Shown: positions 1 to 5,546 of the stretch, in pieces
Numbering within the stretch: the first letter of the stretch is position 1
Layout: every line of letters begins with the position of its first letter
Assembly (NCBI GenBank): GCA_023394215.1
Contig: JAEXBH010000061.1
Location: 1-8,803 of the forward strand
Origin: Bacillota bacterium
GTDB taxonomy: Bacteria; Bacillota; Clostridia; Tissierellales; Peptoniphilaceae
Direction: 5' to 3'
DNA: 8,803 nt
Notes under the pieces: generated by a model
What the model was told of the DNA's origin: nothing
What the model saw: only the letters and a program-made list of their open reading frames with translations
Database searches by the model: none
Position numbers and translations under genes: made by a program

Positions 1-1133
1 TCTCCCACAATTCCGACTATTTCTCCCATGTCGGCATGTAAACAGATTTCACTTAAAACATCTTCAGATCCTTCATAAGAAAAATGCAAGTCCCTTACTT
101 CAAGATCCCTATAAGTAAACTCTTCTCCGTTTTTCACAGGCTCTACTACAGGCTTTTCTTCCAACAAATCTAAAACCCGATCCCCGGATGAAAGAGTCTG
201 TGTCAAATTACCCGGCAGGGCTGAAATAGCTATTACCGGTCCGAACGATCCAAAAAATGCAACCAAACCTATGAGCATTTTACCAATACTGATTTTATCA
301 TTTATTACAAGGTAAATTCCCAGGGCAAGACTTAAAATTATAAATAGAGAAACAAAAAGCTCTGTTGTTGCTCCCGCCATAGCTGTTGCCCTCTTCATAT
401 TCCTCGTTTCCTTAAGCAAAAGCTCTGAACGACGATTAACCTCATCCCTTCTTTTTTCTCTTGCATTATTAAGTATGATATCTCTTATGCCTTTTATACT
501 GTCAAGAAAATAAGCATTAAAAGATGCAAATTCCCCACGATATTTAACCCCCGACTCCTTAAGTTTTGAGGAATAAATAAGGGGCAAAACAATCCCGATA
601 CAAATATAGGCAAATAAGGCCACGAAAGCAAGATACCAACTTGAAATCATCCCAATCAGTAAAAATACAAAAGTCGACACAATAAAGGCAATGCAAATAG
701 GAGAAATTGTATGTGCATAAAAAACCTCCAGAGTTTCTATATCAGACGTAATCATCGCTATAATCGCTCCTTTTTGTTTACTCTCAAGCTTTGCAGGACT
801 TAGCCTTCTAAGGGCCCTAAATATTTTATCCCTCAAAAGAGCCAATAACTTAAATGCTATATAGTGATTGCTGTACTGTTCAAAATAGCGAAGTATTCCT
901 CTTAAAATTCCACAAATAATTAAAAGCCCTATAATAATTTCATAGGAAAGAATTACCGCTTCCCCCAAAACCTTGGCAAGACCCAAGACCCCGAAAAAAG
1001 TCACCCCCATAGCAGCAAGAAATCCTACCGAACCGTTTATTACAGCAAGGATCATAATATAGGCGAGACTTCCCAGAAGCAATATAAGTCTTCCCATAAC
1101 TTCAGCTCCGCTTCTTCTGATTTTAGTTTTCAT
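1..1133 (-). CDS. CydC-like ABC exporter half-transporter (permease plus start of ATPase domain), 3' part beyond window
   Basis: This is the second half of a heterodimeric ABC exporter, a membrane permease fused to an ATPase. The ATG at 1133-1131 starts 377 visible codons with no stop before the left edge. The start is well supported by GGGAGGT at 1141-1147, inside the end of the preceding gene. The N-terminal part is an exporter transmembrane domain: hydrophobic segments lie at about 17-50, 60-78 and 143-185, with more near 260-310. Residues 82-98, RYFEQYSNHYIAFKLLA, and the following LLRDKIFRALRRLSPAKLES match the intracellular-loop signature typical of CydC proteins. The ATPase domain begins near LEVRDLHFSYEG, and the window ends at MGEIVGIVG, directly before the expected Walker A loop, so no catalytic motif of this subunit can be checked. 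It overlaps the upstream CydD-like gene by 11 bases, implying translational coupling. The family exports thiols such as cysteine or glutathione in E. coli; the substrate here is unknown, and no cydAB oxidase genes are in view. Confidence 0.93.
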   Translation of the reverse strand, partial: MKTKIRRSGAEVMGRLILLLGSLAYIMILAVINGSVGFLAAMGVTFFGVLGLAKVLGEAVILSYEIIIGLLIICGILRGILRYFEQYSNHYIAFKLLALLRDKIFRALRRLSPAKLESKQKGAIIAMITSDIETLEVFYAHTISPICIAFIVSTFVFLLIGMISSWYLAFVALFAYICIGIVLPLIYSSKLKESGVKYRGEFASFNAYFLDSIKGIRDIILNNAREKRRDEVNRRSELLLKETRNMKRATAMAGATTELFVSLFIILSLALGIYLVINDKISIGKMLIGLVAFFGSFGPVIAISALPGNLTQTLSSGDRVLDLLEEKPVVEPVKNGEEFTYRDLEVRDLHFSYEGSEDVLSEICLHADMGEIVGIVG

Positions 1134-2871
1134 TGTCCTTACCTCCCATAAAACCCTCTTCAAGATTCTTTTGTGCCCTATAGAGCTTAGCATAGTCCCC
1201 ATTATTGGCCATTAAGTCTTCATGGTTCCCGCATTCTGTGAGAGAGCCGGATTGTAAATAATAAATCACGTCCGATGCAAGCACATTTTCAAGACGATGA
1301 GAAATCACAATAACTAAAAACTTTTTTGAAAGTTGCCTTATATTTTCCATAATAATCGCCTCGCTTTCGATATCGATATTGCTTGTGGCTTCATCAAAAA
1401 CATATATATCCTTATCAGCCACTAAATTTACCGCAAGAGCCAATCTCTGCTTTTGCCCTCCGGAAATATTTGTTCCCTCTTCACTTATGACCTTATCAAG
1501 TCCTCCGTTTTCTTTGATAAATTTAGCAAGATTAACTTTCTCAAGAGCTGTATAAATATTTTCATCACTAACATCAGCCTTAGCAAGTTTAAAATTATCC
1601 CTAACACTTTCATTGAAAATATAAGTATTGTAGCTTACAACAGAAAGATGAGAATAATAAGATTCTCGAGATAAAGTTTCTATCCTCTTTCCGCCAATCT
1701 TAACAGCTCCCACCTCCGGTCTAAGAGTTCCTATAATCATATTAACAATAGTAGATTTGCCGGACCCGCTCTCTCCAACAATGGAAATCATTCCCTTATC
1801 AGGAAATTTCATACTTATATTTTTCAAAATATCCCTGTTACCGTCATAAGAAAATGTAAGATTTTCCAAACTTATATCAGTGGCATCGACCTCATCTTCT
1901 CCCCAAACAGGATCTTTTAAACCAAGCAAAAAAAGAATCTTCTTGCCGGCTGAAGCCCCATTCATAGCTATATGAAAAGCCGAACCGAAAGCCCTTAAGG
2001 GAAGAAAGAAATCCACAGCAACAAGGATTATAAACAAAGCTGCTATAGGGTAAAGTCCCCATTTAAGCATAGCTATAACAGTTAGGGAAATGCCAAGTCC
2101 CGCCCCTCCATAAGCTACAAGATCCATTATGGTCGTGCTTGCAAGCTGCATAACCAAAACCTTCATTGTAATTTTCCTAAAATCTTCACTTTTGTTATTC
2201 ATTTTAAGATTTCGGATTTCATCCGCCCTGAAAATCTTAAGCTCCTTAAGACCTTGAACACTATCAAGAAACGAATCTCCCATGGATGTATACTTTCCCC
2301 AATATTTTGCAAATATTTTTTTCGCCCATTTTGAAACCGCAATTATAGATACAGGAATCAAAGGAACACAAAGAAGCAGAACCAGGGCAACCTGCCACTG
2401 AATAAAAACTGTAACGATAAATAGAATAAGGGGAGCTATCATAGAATAGAAAAACTGCGGAATATATAAAGAAAAATAAAGATCCAGCTGCTCTATTCCT
2501 TCCATAGAAACTTGAGTAAGCCCCGACATACTCATATGGTCGGTAGCCTTAAGCCCCAACTTTAAAATTTTTTCGTAAAGCCTCTCCCTAAGATCTTTTT
2601 TAACCTTCCTGCCCAGAAGGTCCCTAAGAACGCCCGCAGAATACGAGGCAATAAACCTTATAACCAAACCGAACAAAGCACATATAAAAGGCATTAAAAA
2701 CACGGATGCCTCTCCTCCATACTTTTTATAATTGAAGGCCAGCTCAATAGCCAGGCAAATACTTGCGGTAATACCTATATTTGCCAATAAAGCAATTATC
2801 ATAAGAATGACCGTATAATATATATATTTTTTGTTGGGCCCTAACAGTTTAATCAAATCTTTGTCTACCAT
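1123..2871 (-). CDS. CydD-like ABC exporter half-transporter (fused permease and ATPase, 582 aa)
   Basis: This is a full-length half-transporter of an ABC exporter in the cell membrane, and the likely heterodimer partner of the next gene. Transmembrane segments lie near residues 16-45, 57-80, 138-160, 161-180, 248-270 and 274-293. The ATPase domain spans about 332-570. It has Walker A GESGSGKST (366-374), signature NISGGQKQ (468-475), Walker B IYVFDEATS with D493 and catalytic-base E494, and switch H525 in VISHRLEN. All hydrolysis residues are present. The Q-loop is unusual: VSYNTYIF (412-419) stands where VPQxPxLF is normal, so Y414 replaces Gln. The ATG at 2871 has GAGGTT at 2877-2882, seven bases upstream. 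A predicted promoter (2948-2976) and the preceding terminator (3063-3088) make this the first gene of the exporter operon. Such pairs are often annotated CydD/CydC or 'amino acid ABC transporter ATP-binding/permease'. The substrate cannot be read from sequence, so no symbol is given. Confidence 0.95.
   Translation of the reverse strand: MVDKDLIKLLGPNKKYIYYTVILMIIALLANIGITASICLAIELAFNYKKYGGEASVFLMPFICALFGLVIRFIASYSAGVLRDLLGRKVKKDLRERLYEKILKLGLKATDHMSMSGLTQVSMEGIEQLDLYFSLYIPQFFYSMIAPLILFIVTVFIQWQVALVLLLCVPLIPVSIIAVSKWAKKIFAKYWGKYTSMGDSFLDSVQGLKELKIFRADEIRNLKMNNKSEDFRKITMKVLVMQLASTTIMDLVAYGGAGLGISLTVIAMLKWGLYPIAALFIILVAVDFFLPLRAFGSAFHIAMNGASAGKKILFLLGLKDPVWGEDEVDATDISLENLTFSYDGNRDILKNISMKFPDKGMISIVGESGSGKSTIVNMIIGTLRPEVGAVKIGGKRIETLSRESYYSHLSVVSYNTYIFNESVRDNFKLAKADVSDENIYTALEKVNLAKFIKENGGLDKVISEEGTNISGGQKQRLALAVNLVADKDIYVFDEATSNIDIESEAIIMENIRQLSKKFLVIVISHRLENVLASDVIYYLQSGSLTECGNHEDLMANNGDYAKLYRAQKNLEEGFMGGKDNEN
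1141..1147 (-). promoter_or_regulatory. Ribosome binding site of the CydC-like gene, inside the CydD-like coding region
   Basis: On the minus strand GGGAGGT precedes the ATG at 1133 with seven bases between. It lies within the last codons of the upstream gene, whose stop (1125-1123) comes after the next gene's start. This fixes the start and supports coupled translation of the two half-transporters. Confidence 0.8.
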
Positions 2872-2894
2872 AATTCAACCTCATAAATATATGT

Positions 2895-2913
2895 TTTAAG
2901 AAAATCCCTTAAA
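2895..2913 (-). promoter_or_regulatory. Small stem-loop in the leader of the exporter operon
   Basis: TTTAAG and CTTAAA are separated by seven bases, forming a six-pair AT-rich stem between the predicted transcription start (about 2941) and the ribosome binding site at 2877-2882. It does not cover the Shine-Dalgarno sequence. The stem is weak and could be chance in AT-rich DNA; I see no match to a known riboswitch. Confidence 0.2.
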
Positions 2914-2947
2914 TTTCAGGATTGTTAGTTAATATGAACTAATATTA

Positions 2948-2976
2948 ATTTTACACTCAAGTCCCCTAAAAATCAA
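2948..2976 (-). promoter_or_regulatory. Predicted sigma-A promoter of the ABC exporter operon
   Basis: On the minus strand the -35 box TTGATT (2976-2971) and the -10 box TAAAAT (2953-2948) are separated by exactly 17 bases. Transcription would start near 2941, giving a leader of about 70 bases before the ATG at 2871. The promoter lies after the sirtuin gene's terminator, consistent with an independent transcript. This comes from consensus matching by eye only. Confidence 0.5.
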
Positions 2977-3015
2977 TCTCGCTATTACAGCCTAAGTTTC
3001 GATAAAAATCCCAAA

Positions 3016-3030
3016 AAGATTATTAATCTT
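3016..3030. repeat. Perfect 7-1-7 inverted repeat upstream of the exporter promoter
   Basis: AAGATTATTAATCTT is a perfect dyad of seven-base arms around one central base. It sits about 40 bases upstream of the predicted -35 box and about 33 bases downstream of the sirtuin terminator. It could be an operator or activator site for the exporter operon. On the minus strand it is followed by only a short T run, so it could also be a weak backup terminator. No homologous site is recognised. Confidence 0.3.
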
Positions 3031-3062
3031 AAGCAATGACCCTCATTTCACTGATTTAAAAT

Positions 3063-3088
3063 GAAAAAAGAAGCGGAATTCCTGCTTC
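3063..3088 (-). terminator. Rho-independent terminator after the sirtuin gene
   Basis: On the minus strand GAAGC pairs with GCTTC (3088-3084 and 3074-3070), enclosing a bulged A and the self-complementary GGAATTCC. The stem is followed directly by six T residues (3069-3064). It begins about 30 bases past the sirtuin stop at 3119. On the plus strand no T run follows, so it acts only for minus-strand transcription. It separates the macrodomain/sirtuin unit from the exporter operon. Confidence 0.85.
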
Positions 3089-3118
3089 CACTTCTGCAAA
3101 ACCTTATTAAACTCTCTT

Positions 3119-4102
3119 TCACAATTTGCTCAATAAGCTTCCTATATCGTCCTCTATACAAATACTTCTATCCTCAATCTCTCTCGGACAAAAGGCTTCT
3201 CCATAATTAATACAAACATATACAGCCTTCTCATTATCCATCGTCATATTCCAAAATGGGTATTTGACAATCACCGGTGTATTTGCCCCCACTCCCAACT
3301 CCAGATAAATTACTCGTGAATTTTCATATTTTTTCAAAAAATTAAAATAGGCTTCCGATGCTCTATGCCAGCCCTCATCTTCAACAAAAAAATTGTCCGC
3401 CCTAAGATTTGTAGTAAGCTCCGAACCGTCATCGGGACATTTGGGAATCAAACTTTCCGGAATGCGCATAAAAATTTTTCTGTCCTCAGGCACAATAAAT
3501 ACACCCTTTTTATCTTTTACAAATCCCTGAGCCTCCATAGCTTTCATAACCCATTCCTCATTATCATAGGTTTTCTTTAATTTAGGATTAAGGCTTTGAA
3601 ATAATCCATAATCCCCTTGCGTATAAAAAAGCCTTTTTTTATCAAAACCGGCCTTTTGAAATTGGTGATCCACATTTGTGGTTATTACAAAATATTCCTT
3701 ATCTTTAACAATAGAAAGCAATTCATTATAAACCGGCTTTGGAGCTTCAACGTAGCGGTTATAGTAAATATGCCTTGCCCACCAGGCCCACTTCGTTTCC
3801 TTATCTGGAAAGGGATAAAAACCTCCCGAATACATATCCCTGATACCATATTCTTTTGCAAAATCAAAAAAATATTTTTCAAATCGATCCCCACTGTATG
3901 TGAAACCTGCGGAAGAAGATAAGCCTGCACCAGCACCGATTACAACCGCATCAGCGTTCTGAAGTTCCTTGCTTAAAATCAAAATGTTCTCAGCTTTCAA
4001 ACCTTTTCCCTTAGAAATATATCCCCCTAAACTTCTTGCAGCCGCTAAACCCTTTTGAATAGTTTCAATATAGCCGTTTCTTTTATCATAGCAATTCTTC
4101 AT
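3119..4102 (-). CDS. Macrodomain-linked sirtuin (class M, SirTM): NAD-dependent protein ADP-ribosyltransferase, 327 aa
   Basis: This Sir2-fold cytoplasmic enzyme belongs to the macrodomain-linked class, whose characterised members ADP-ribosylate proteins using NAD rather than efficiently deacylating them. Numbering is from the ATG at 4102. The NAD-binding GAGAGLSSSAGF is at 56-67. TTNVD (141-145) holds the conserved Asn143 and Asp145. YTQGDYG (160-166) places Gln162 where deacetylase sirtuins have catalytic His, a class M hallmark. ELGVGANTP is at about 268-276. The usual four-cysteine zinc site looks degraded: Ser170 and Lys174 fill the first pair, and Cys222 and Asp225 the second (alignment from memory). 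The ATG at 4102 is chosen because GAGGA lies 11 bases upstream (4114-4118) and MKNCYDKRNGYIET resembles clostridial relatives' N-termini. In-frame ATGs at 4120 and 4132 (337 aa) remain possible but have weaker sites. It overlaps the macrodomain gene by 17 bases, so the pair is co-translated. The target protein is unknown here. Confidence 0.9.
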   Translation of the reverse strand: MKNCYDKRNGYIETIQKGLAAARSLGGYISKGKGLKAENILILSKELQNADAVVIGAGAGLSSSAGFTYSGDRFEKYFFDFAKEYGIRDMYSGGFYPFPDKETKWAWWARHIYYNRYVEAPKPVYNELLSIVKDKEYFVITTNVDHQFQKAGFDKKRLFYTQGDYGLFQSLNPKLKKTYDNEEWVMKAMEAQGFVKDKKGVFIVPEDRKIFMRIPESLIPKCPDDGSELTTNLRADNFFVEDEGWHRASEAYFNFLKKYENSRVIYLELGVGANTPVIVKYPFWNMTMDNEKAVYVCINYGEAFCPREIEDRSICIEDDIGSLLSKL

Positions 4103-4889
4103 AATATTTTCTGTCCTCATCTTTAAAAACATTGAAAATTACCCTGTCCATTACATTTGGATGTTTTATTAGCCATTTTTCCACCGTATCCACTGCAATC
4201 TCAGCCGCTCTTTTATTAGGAAAATGAAACACCCCCGTAGATATACAACAAAAGGCCACACTCTTTAAATTATTTTCCATACACATATCAAGTGTATTCT
4301 TGTAGCAATCGGACAATGCCTCTTCCAATTCTTCCGTAAGTTGCCCCTTTACTATAGGACCTACTATATGAATTACCTTTTTCGCAGGAAGATTATAGGC
4401 ATCTGTAAGCATAGGAAGTGATGTCGGTTGCTCATGATGCTCACCATATTTCAATCTCGACTCATTCATCCTAAGATTGCATTCCTCCCTAAGTTGAATA
4501 CCTGCAAAAGTATGAATTTGATTATCAATACATGTATGAAGCGGAATAAAACAGCCGAGCATAGCCGAGTTTGCAGCATTTACAACAGCATCAACTTTAA
4601 GCCTTGTAATATCTCCCTGCCAAATTGAGATCTCTTTTTTAACAACAGGAATGTCCGAAAGTTCCACAATTCCCTTTTCTTCCGCACATGCAACAAGATA
4701 TTCATCTTGCACTCTTAGCACAGCCTCCGACATTTTTTTCGGGATGCGAATATTCATCAAGGAGCGTAATATACGCCTTTTATCGCTTATATTATCGGGA
4801 ATTTCCAAATTCTCATATCCATCAGAATCCTTCATAAATTCCTCTAAAAGATAATCCAATCTTTGCTCTTGCAACTTGTCCCTATTCAT
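4086..4889 (-). CDS. Zinc-type macrodomain protein-ADP-ribose hydrolase, 267 aa
   Basis: This is the eraser partner of the sirtuin: macrodomains of this class remove ADP-ribose that SirTM enzymes attach to proteins. Numbering is from the ATG at 4889. An N-terminal helical region (about 1-85) precedes the macrodomain. WQGDITRL (90-97) carries the adenine-contacting Asp93-Ile94, and VVNAANS (102-108) the ribose loop. GCFIPLHTCIDNQIH (112-126) is the zinc-macrodomain signature, with Cys113, His118 and Cys120 as probable metal ligands. The phosphate loop is CCISTGVFHFP (214-224). All expected motifs are intact and the length is normal for the family. The ATG at 4889 is preferred because AGAGGGTG at 4895-4902 sits just upstream; an in-frame GTG at 4925 would add 12 residues that overlap this site. 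The gene ends inside the sirtuin's start region. Known homologues sit in operons with SirTM, GcvH-L and LplA2; only the sirtuin is present here. Confidence 0.93.
   Translation of the reverse strand: MNRDKLQEQRLDYLLEEFMKDSDGYENLEIPDNISDKRRILRSLMNIRIPKKMSEAVLRVQDEYLVACAEEKGIVELSDIPVVKKEISIWQGDITRLKVDAVVNAANSAMLGCFIPLHTCIDNQIHTFAGIQLREECNLRMNESRLKYGEHHEQPTSLPMLTDAYNLPAKKVIHIVGPIVKGQLTEELEEALSDCYKNTLDMCMENNLKSVAFCCISTGVFHFPNKRAAEIAVDTVEKWLIKHPNVMDRVIFNVFKDEDRKYYEELL
4114..4118 (-). promoter_or_regulatory. Ribosome binding site of the sirtuin gene, inside the macrodomain coding region
   Basis: GAGGA on the minus strand lies 11 bases upstream of the ATG at 4102. It overlaps the alternative upstream ATG at 4120-4118, which has only AAAG before it. 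This is the main reason for choosing the 4102 start. The spacing is slightly long, so the choice is probable rather than certain. Confidence 0.5.
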
Positions 4890-4894
4890 AATTT

Positions 4895-4902
4895 CACCCT
4901 CT
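4895..4902 (-). promoter_or_regulatory. Ribosome binding site that decides the macrodomain start
   Basis: AGAGGGTG on the minus strand precedes the ATG at 4889 at normal spacing. Because this site would itself be coding if the GTG at 4925 were used, it favours the shorter protein. Confidence 0.7.
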
Positions 4903-4924
4903 TTCAACAACTCCGATAAAAACA

Positions 4925-4946
4925 CTTAAACAATTCTTAAAATATA
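4925..4946 (-). promoter_or_regulatory. Upstream region of the macrodomain/sirtuin unit: TATATT box and TTTAAG direct repeat
   Basis: The only region able to hold a dedicated promoter for the pair is 4890-4980, after the Rrf2 terminator. TATATT (4946-4941) is a fair -10 box, but I find no good -35 partner at 16-18 bases. Just downstream, TTTAAG occurs twice (4941-4936 and 4930-4925), eleven bases apart, one helical turn, which could be a protein-binding direct repeat or AT-rich coincidence. Confidence 0.25.
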
Positions 4947-4980
4947 AACAACATTTTTGCAGCAACATATGGATATTTAT

Positions 4981-5003
4981 AAAAAAGACTCCTTAAGGAG
5001 TCT
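4981..5003 (-). terminator. Rho-independent terminator after the Rrf2 gene
   Basis: AGACTCCTTAAGGAGTCT (5003-4986) is a perfect palindrome that folds into a hairpin with a TTAA tip, followed on the minus strand by a T run. It starts only a few bases after the Rrf2 stop codon at 5009. There is no T run on the other side, so it is directional. It makes the Rrf2 gene monocistronic unless read-through feeds the macrodomain gene. Confidence 0.9.
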
Positions 5004-5008
5004 CTATG

Positions 5009-5449
5009 TTATATTTCTTTAGCTAAGAGCTCCTGCATTTCATTTCTGAGGTTATCTATCGTATATTTTTTCATCTCGTCCTCCATAGCTTCCTGAATGG
5101 ATTTAAGCTTTCCATCCAACAAGTTATGAATATTTTTTCCAACAGGACACTTAGGATTTGGACTTTCGTGAAAACTGAATAAGTCGCCGTTTTCTATAGG
5201 CTCAATCGCTTCATAAACATCATAAAAGGTTATTTCCTTTAGCGGTCTTGTAGGTTCAATTCCACCTGTTCCTCTTGCTACCGTAATAAGTCCCGCCCTT
5301 TTAAGTTGCGTAAGAATCTTTCGAATTATAACGGGATTTGTATTAATACTGTTTGCAAGAAAGTCGCTCGTAATTTTATATTCGCCCTTAAATGTATCCA
5401 CACAGGTGAAAATGTGTAGGGCTACTGTAAATCTACTTGATATTTGCAT
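5009..5449 (-). CDS. Rrf2-family transcriptional regulator (YwnA-like), 146 aa
   Basis: This is a small dimeric DNA-binding regulator of the Rrf2 family, complete and of normal length. The winged helix occupies residues 1-63: the recognition helix lies in NTNPVIIRKILTQLKRAGLI (36-55) and the wing is TVARGTGG (56-63). A dimerisation helix follows LKEITFYDVYEAIEP. ESPNPKCPVG (95-104) carries Cys101, a feature typical of the YwnA subgroup. Only two cysteines exist (Cys16, Cys101), so the three-cysteine iron-sulphur site of IscR/NsrR-type members is absent; sensing by a single thiol or another ligand is possible. The ATG at 5449 follows an AGGAGGAGG site (5457-5465) at seven bases. A promoter (5505-5533) and an adjacent dyad suggest autoregulation. 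Its terminator isolates it from the macrodomain gene. It may regulate that pair, but no shared operator is visible. Confidence 0.93.
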   Translation of the reverse strand: MQISSRFTVALHIFTCVDTFKGEYKITSDFLANSINTNPVIIRKILTQLKRAGLITVARGTGGIEPTRPLKEITFYDVYEAIEPIENGDLFSFHESPNPKCPVGKNIHNLLDGKLKSIQEAMEDEMKKYTIDNLRNEMQELLAKEI

Positions 5450-5486
5450 AGTATCGCCTCCTCCTGTTATTCTATATCCTTTTTAT

Positions 5487-5505
5487 TGTAAATTCAACGA
5501 TTACA
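5487..5505. promoter_or_regulatory. Candidate operator of the Rrf2 regulator
   Basis: TGTAA (5487-5491) and TTACA (5501-5505) form an inverted repeat with nine bases between. The dyad spans the predicted transcription start and touches the -10 box of the Rrf2 promoter, where a repressor would act. Rrf2 regulators often control themselves from such sites. The arms are short, so this is a tentative call. Confidence 0.3.
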
Positions 5506-5533
5506 TTAAAACTTTCCATTTTGGTTTTGCCAA
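5505..5533 (-). promoter_or_regulatory. Predicted promoter of the Rrf2 regulator gene
   Basis: On the minus strand the -35 box TTGGCA (5533-5528) and the -10 box TTTAAT (5510-5505) are separated by 17 bases; each differs from consensus at one position. The transcript would begin near 5498, giving a leader of about 50 bases. The alternative pair TTGAAT and TAGAAT closer to the gene would leave almost no leader. The promoter begins only about 14 bases after the truncated amylopullulanase stop, with no terminator between them. Confidence 0.45.
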
Positions 5534-5546
5534 GTATCTTTTTCCG

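Noticed and set aside
1..2871. Firm naming of the transporter pair as the cytochrome bd assembly exporter cydDC
   Set aside because: The fold and CydC-like loop signature support the family, but no cydAB genes are in view and many anaerobes use this family for other or unknown substrates.
3016..3030. The AAGATTATTAATCTT dyad as the main terminator of the sirtuin gene
   Set aside because: The stem is almost all A/T and a much better GC-containing hairpin with six T residues lies at 3063-3088.
3685..3936. An 83-codon minus-strand frame inside the sirtuin gene
   Set aside because: It is out of frame within a strongly conserved gene and shows no recognisable domain.
4103..4132. Longer sirtuin start at 4132 (337 aa)
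   Set aside because: The ribosome binding site is weaker than GAGGA before the ATG at 4102, and the extra ten residues only extend the overlap with the macrodomain gene. It is not fully excluded.
5521..5533. TTGG/CCAA small inverted repeat as a terminator for the amylopullulanase
   Set aside because: The stem has only four pairs and no T run follows. It coincides with the Rrf2 -35 box and is better explained by chance.
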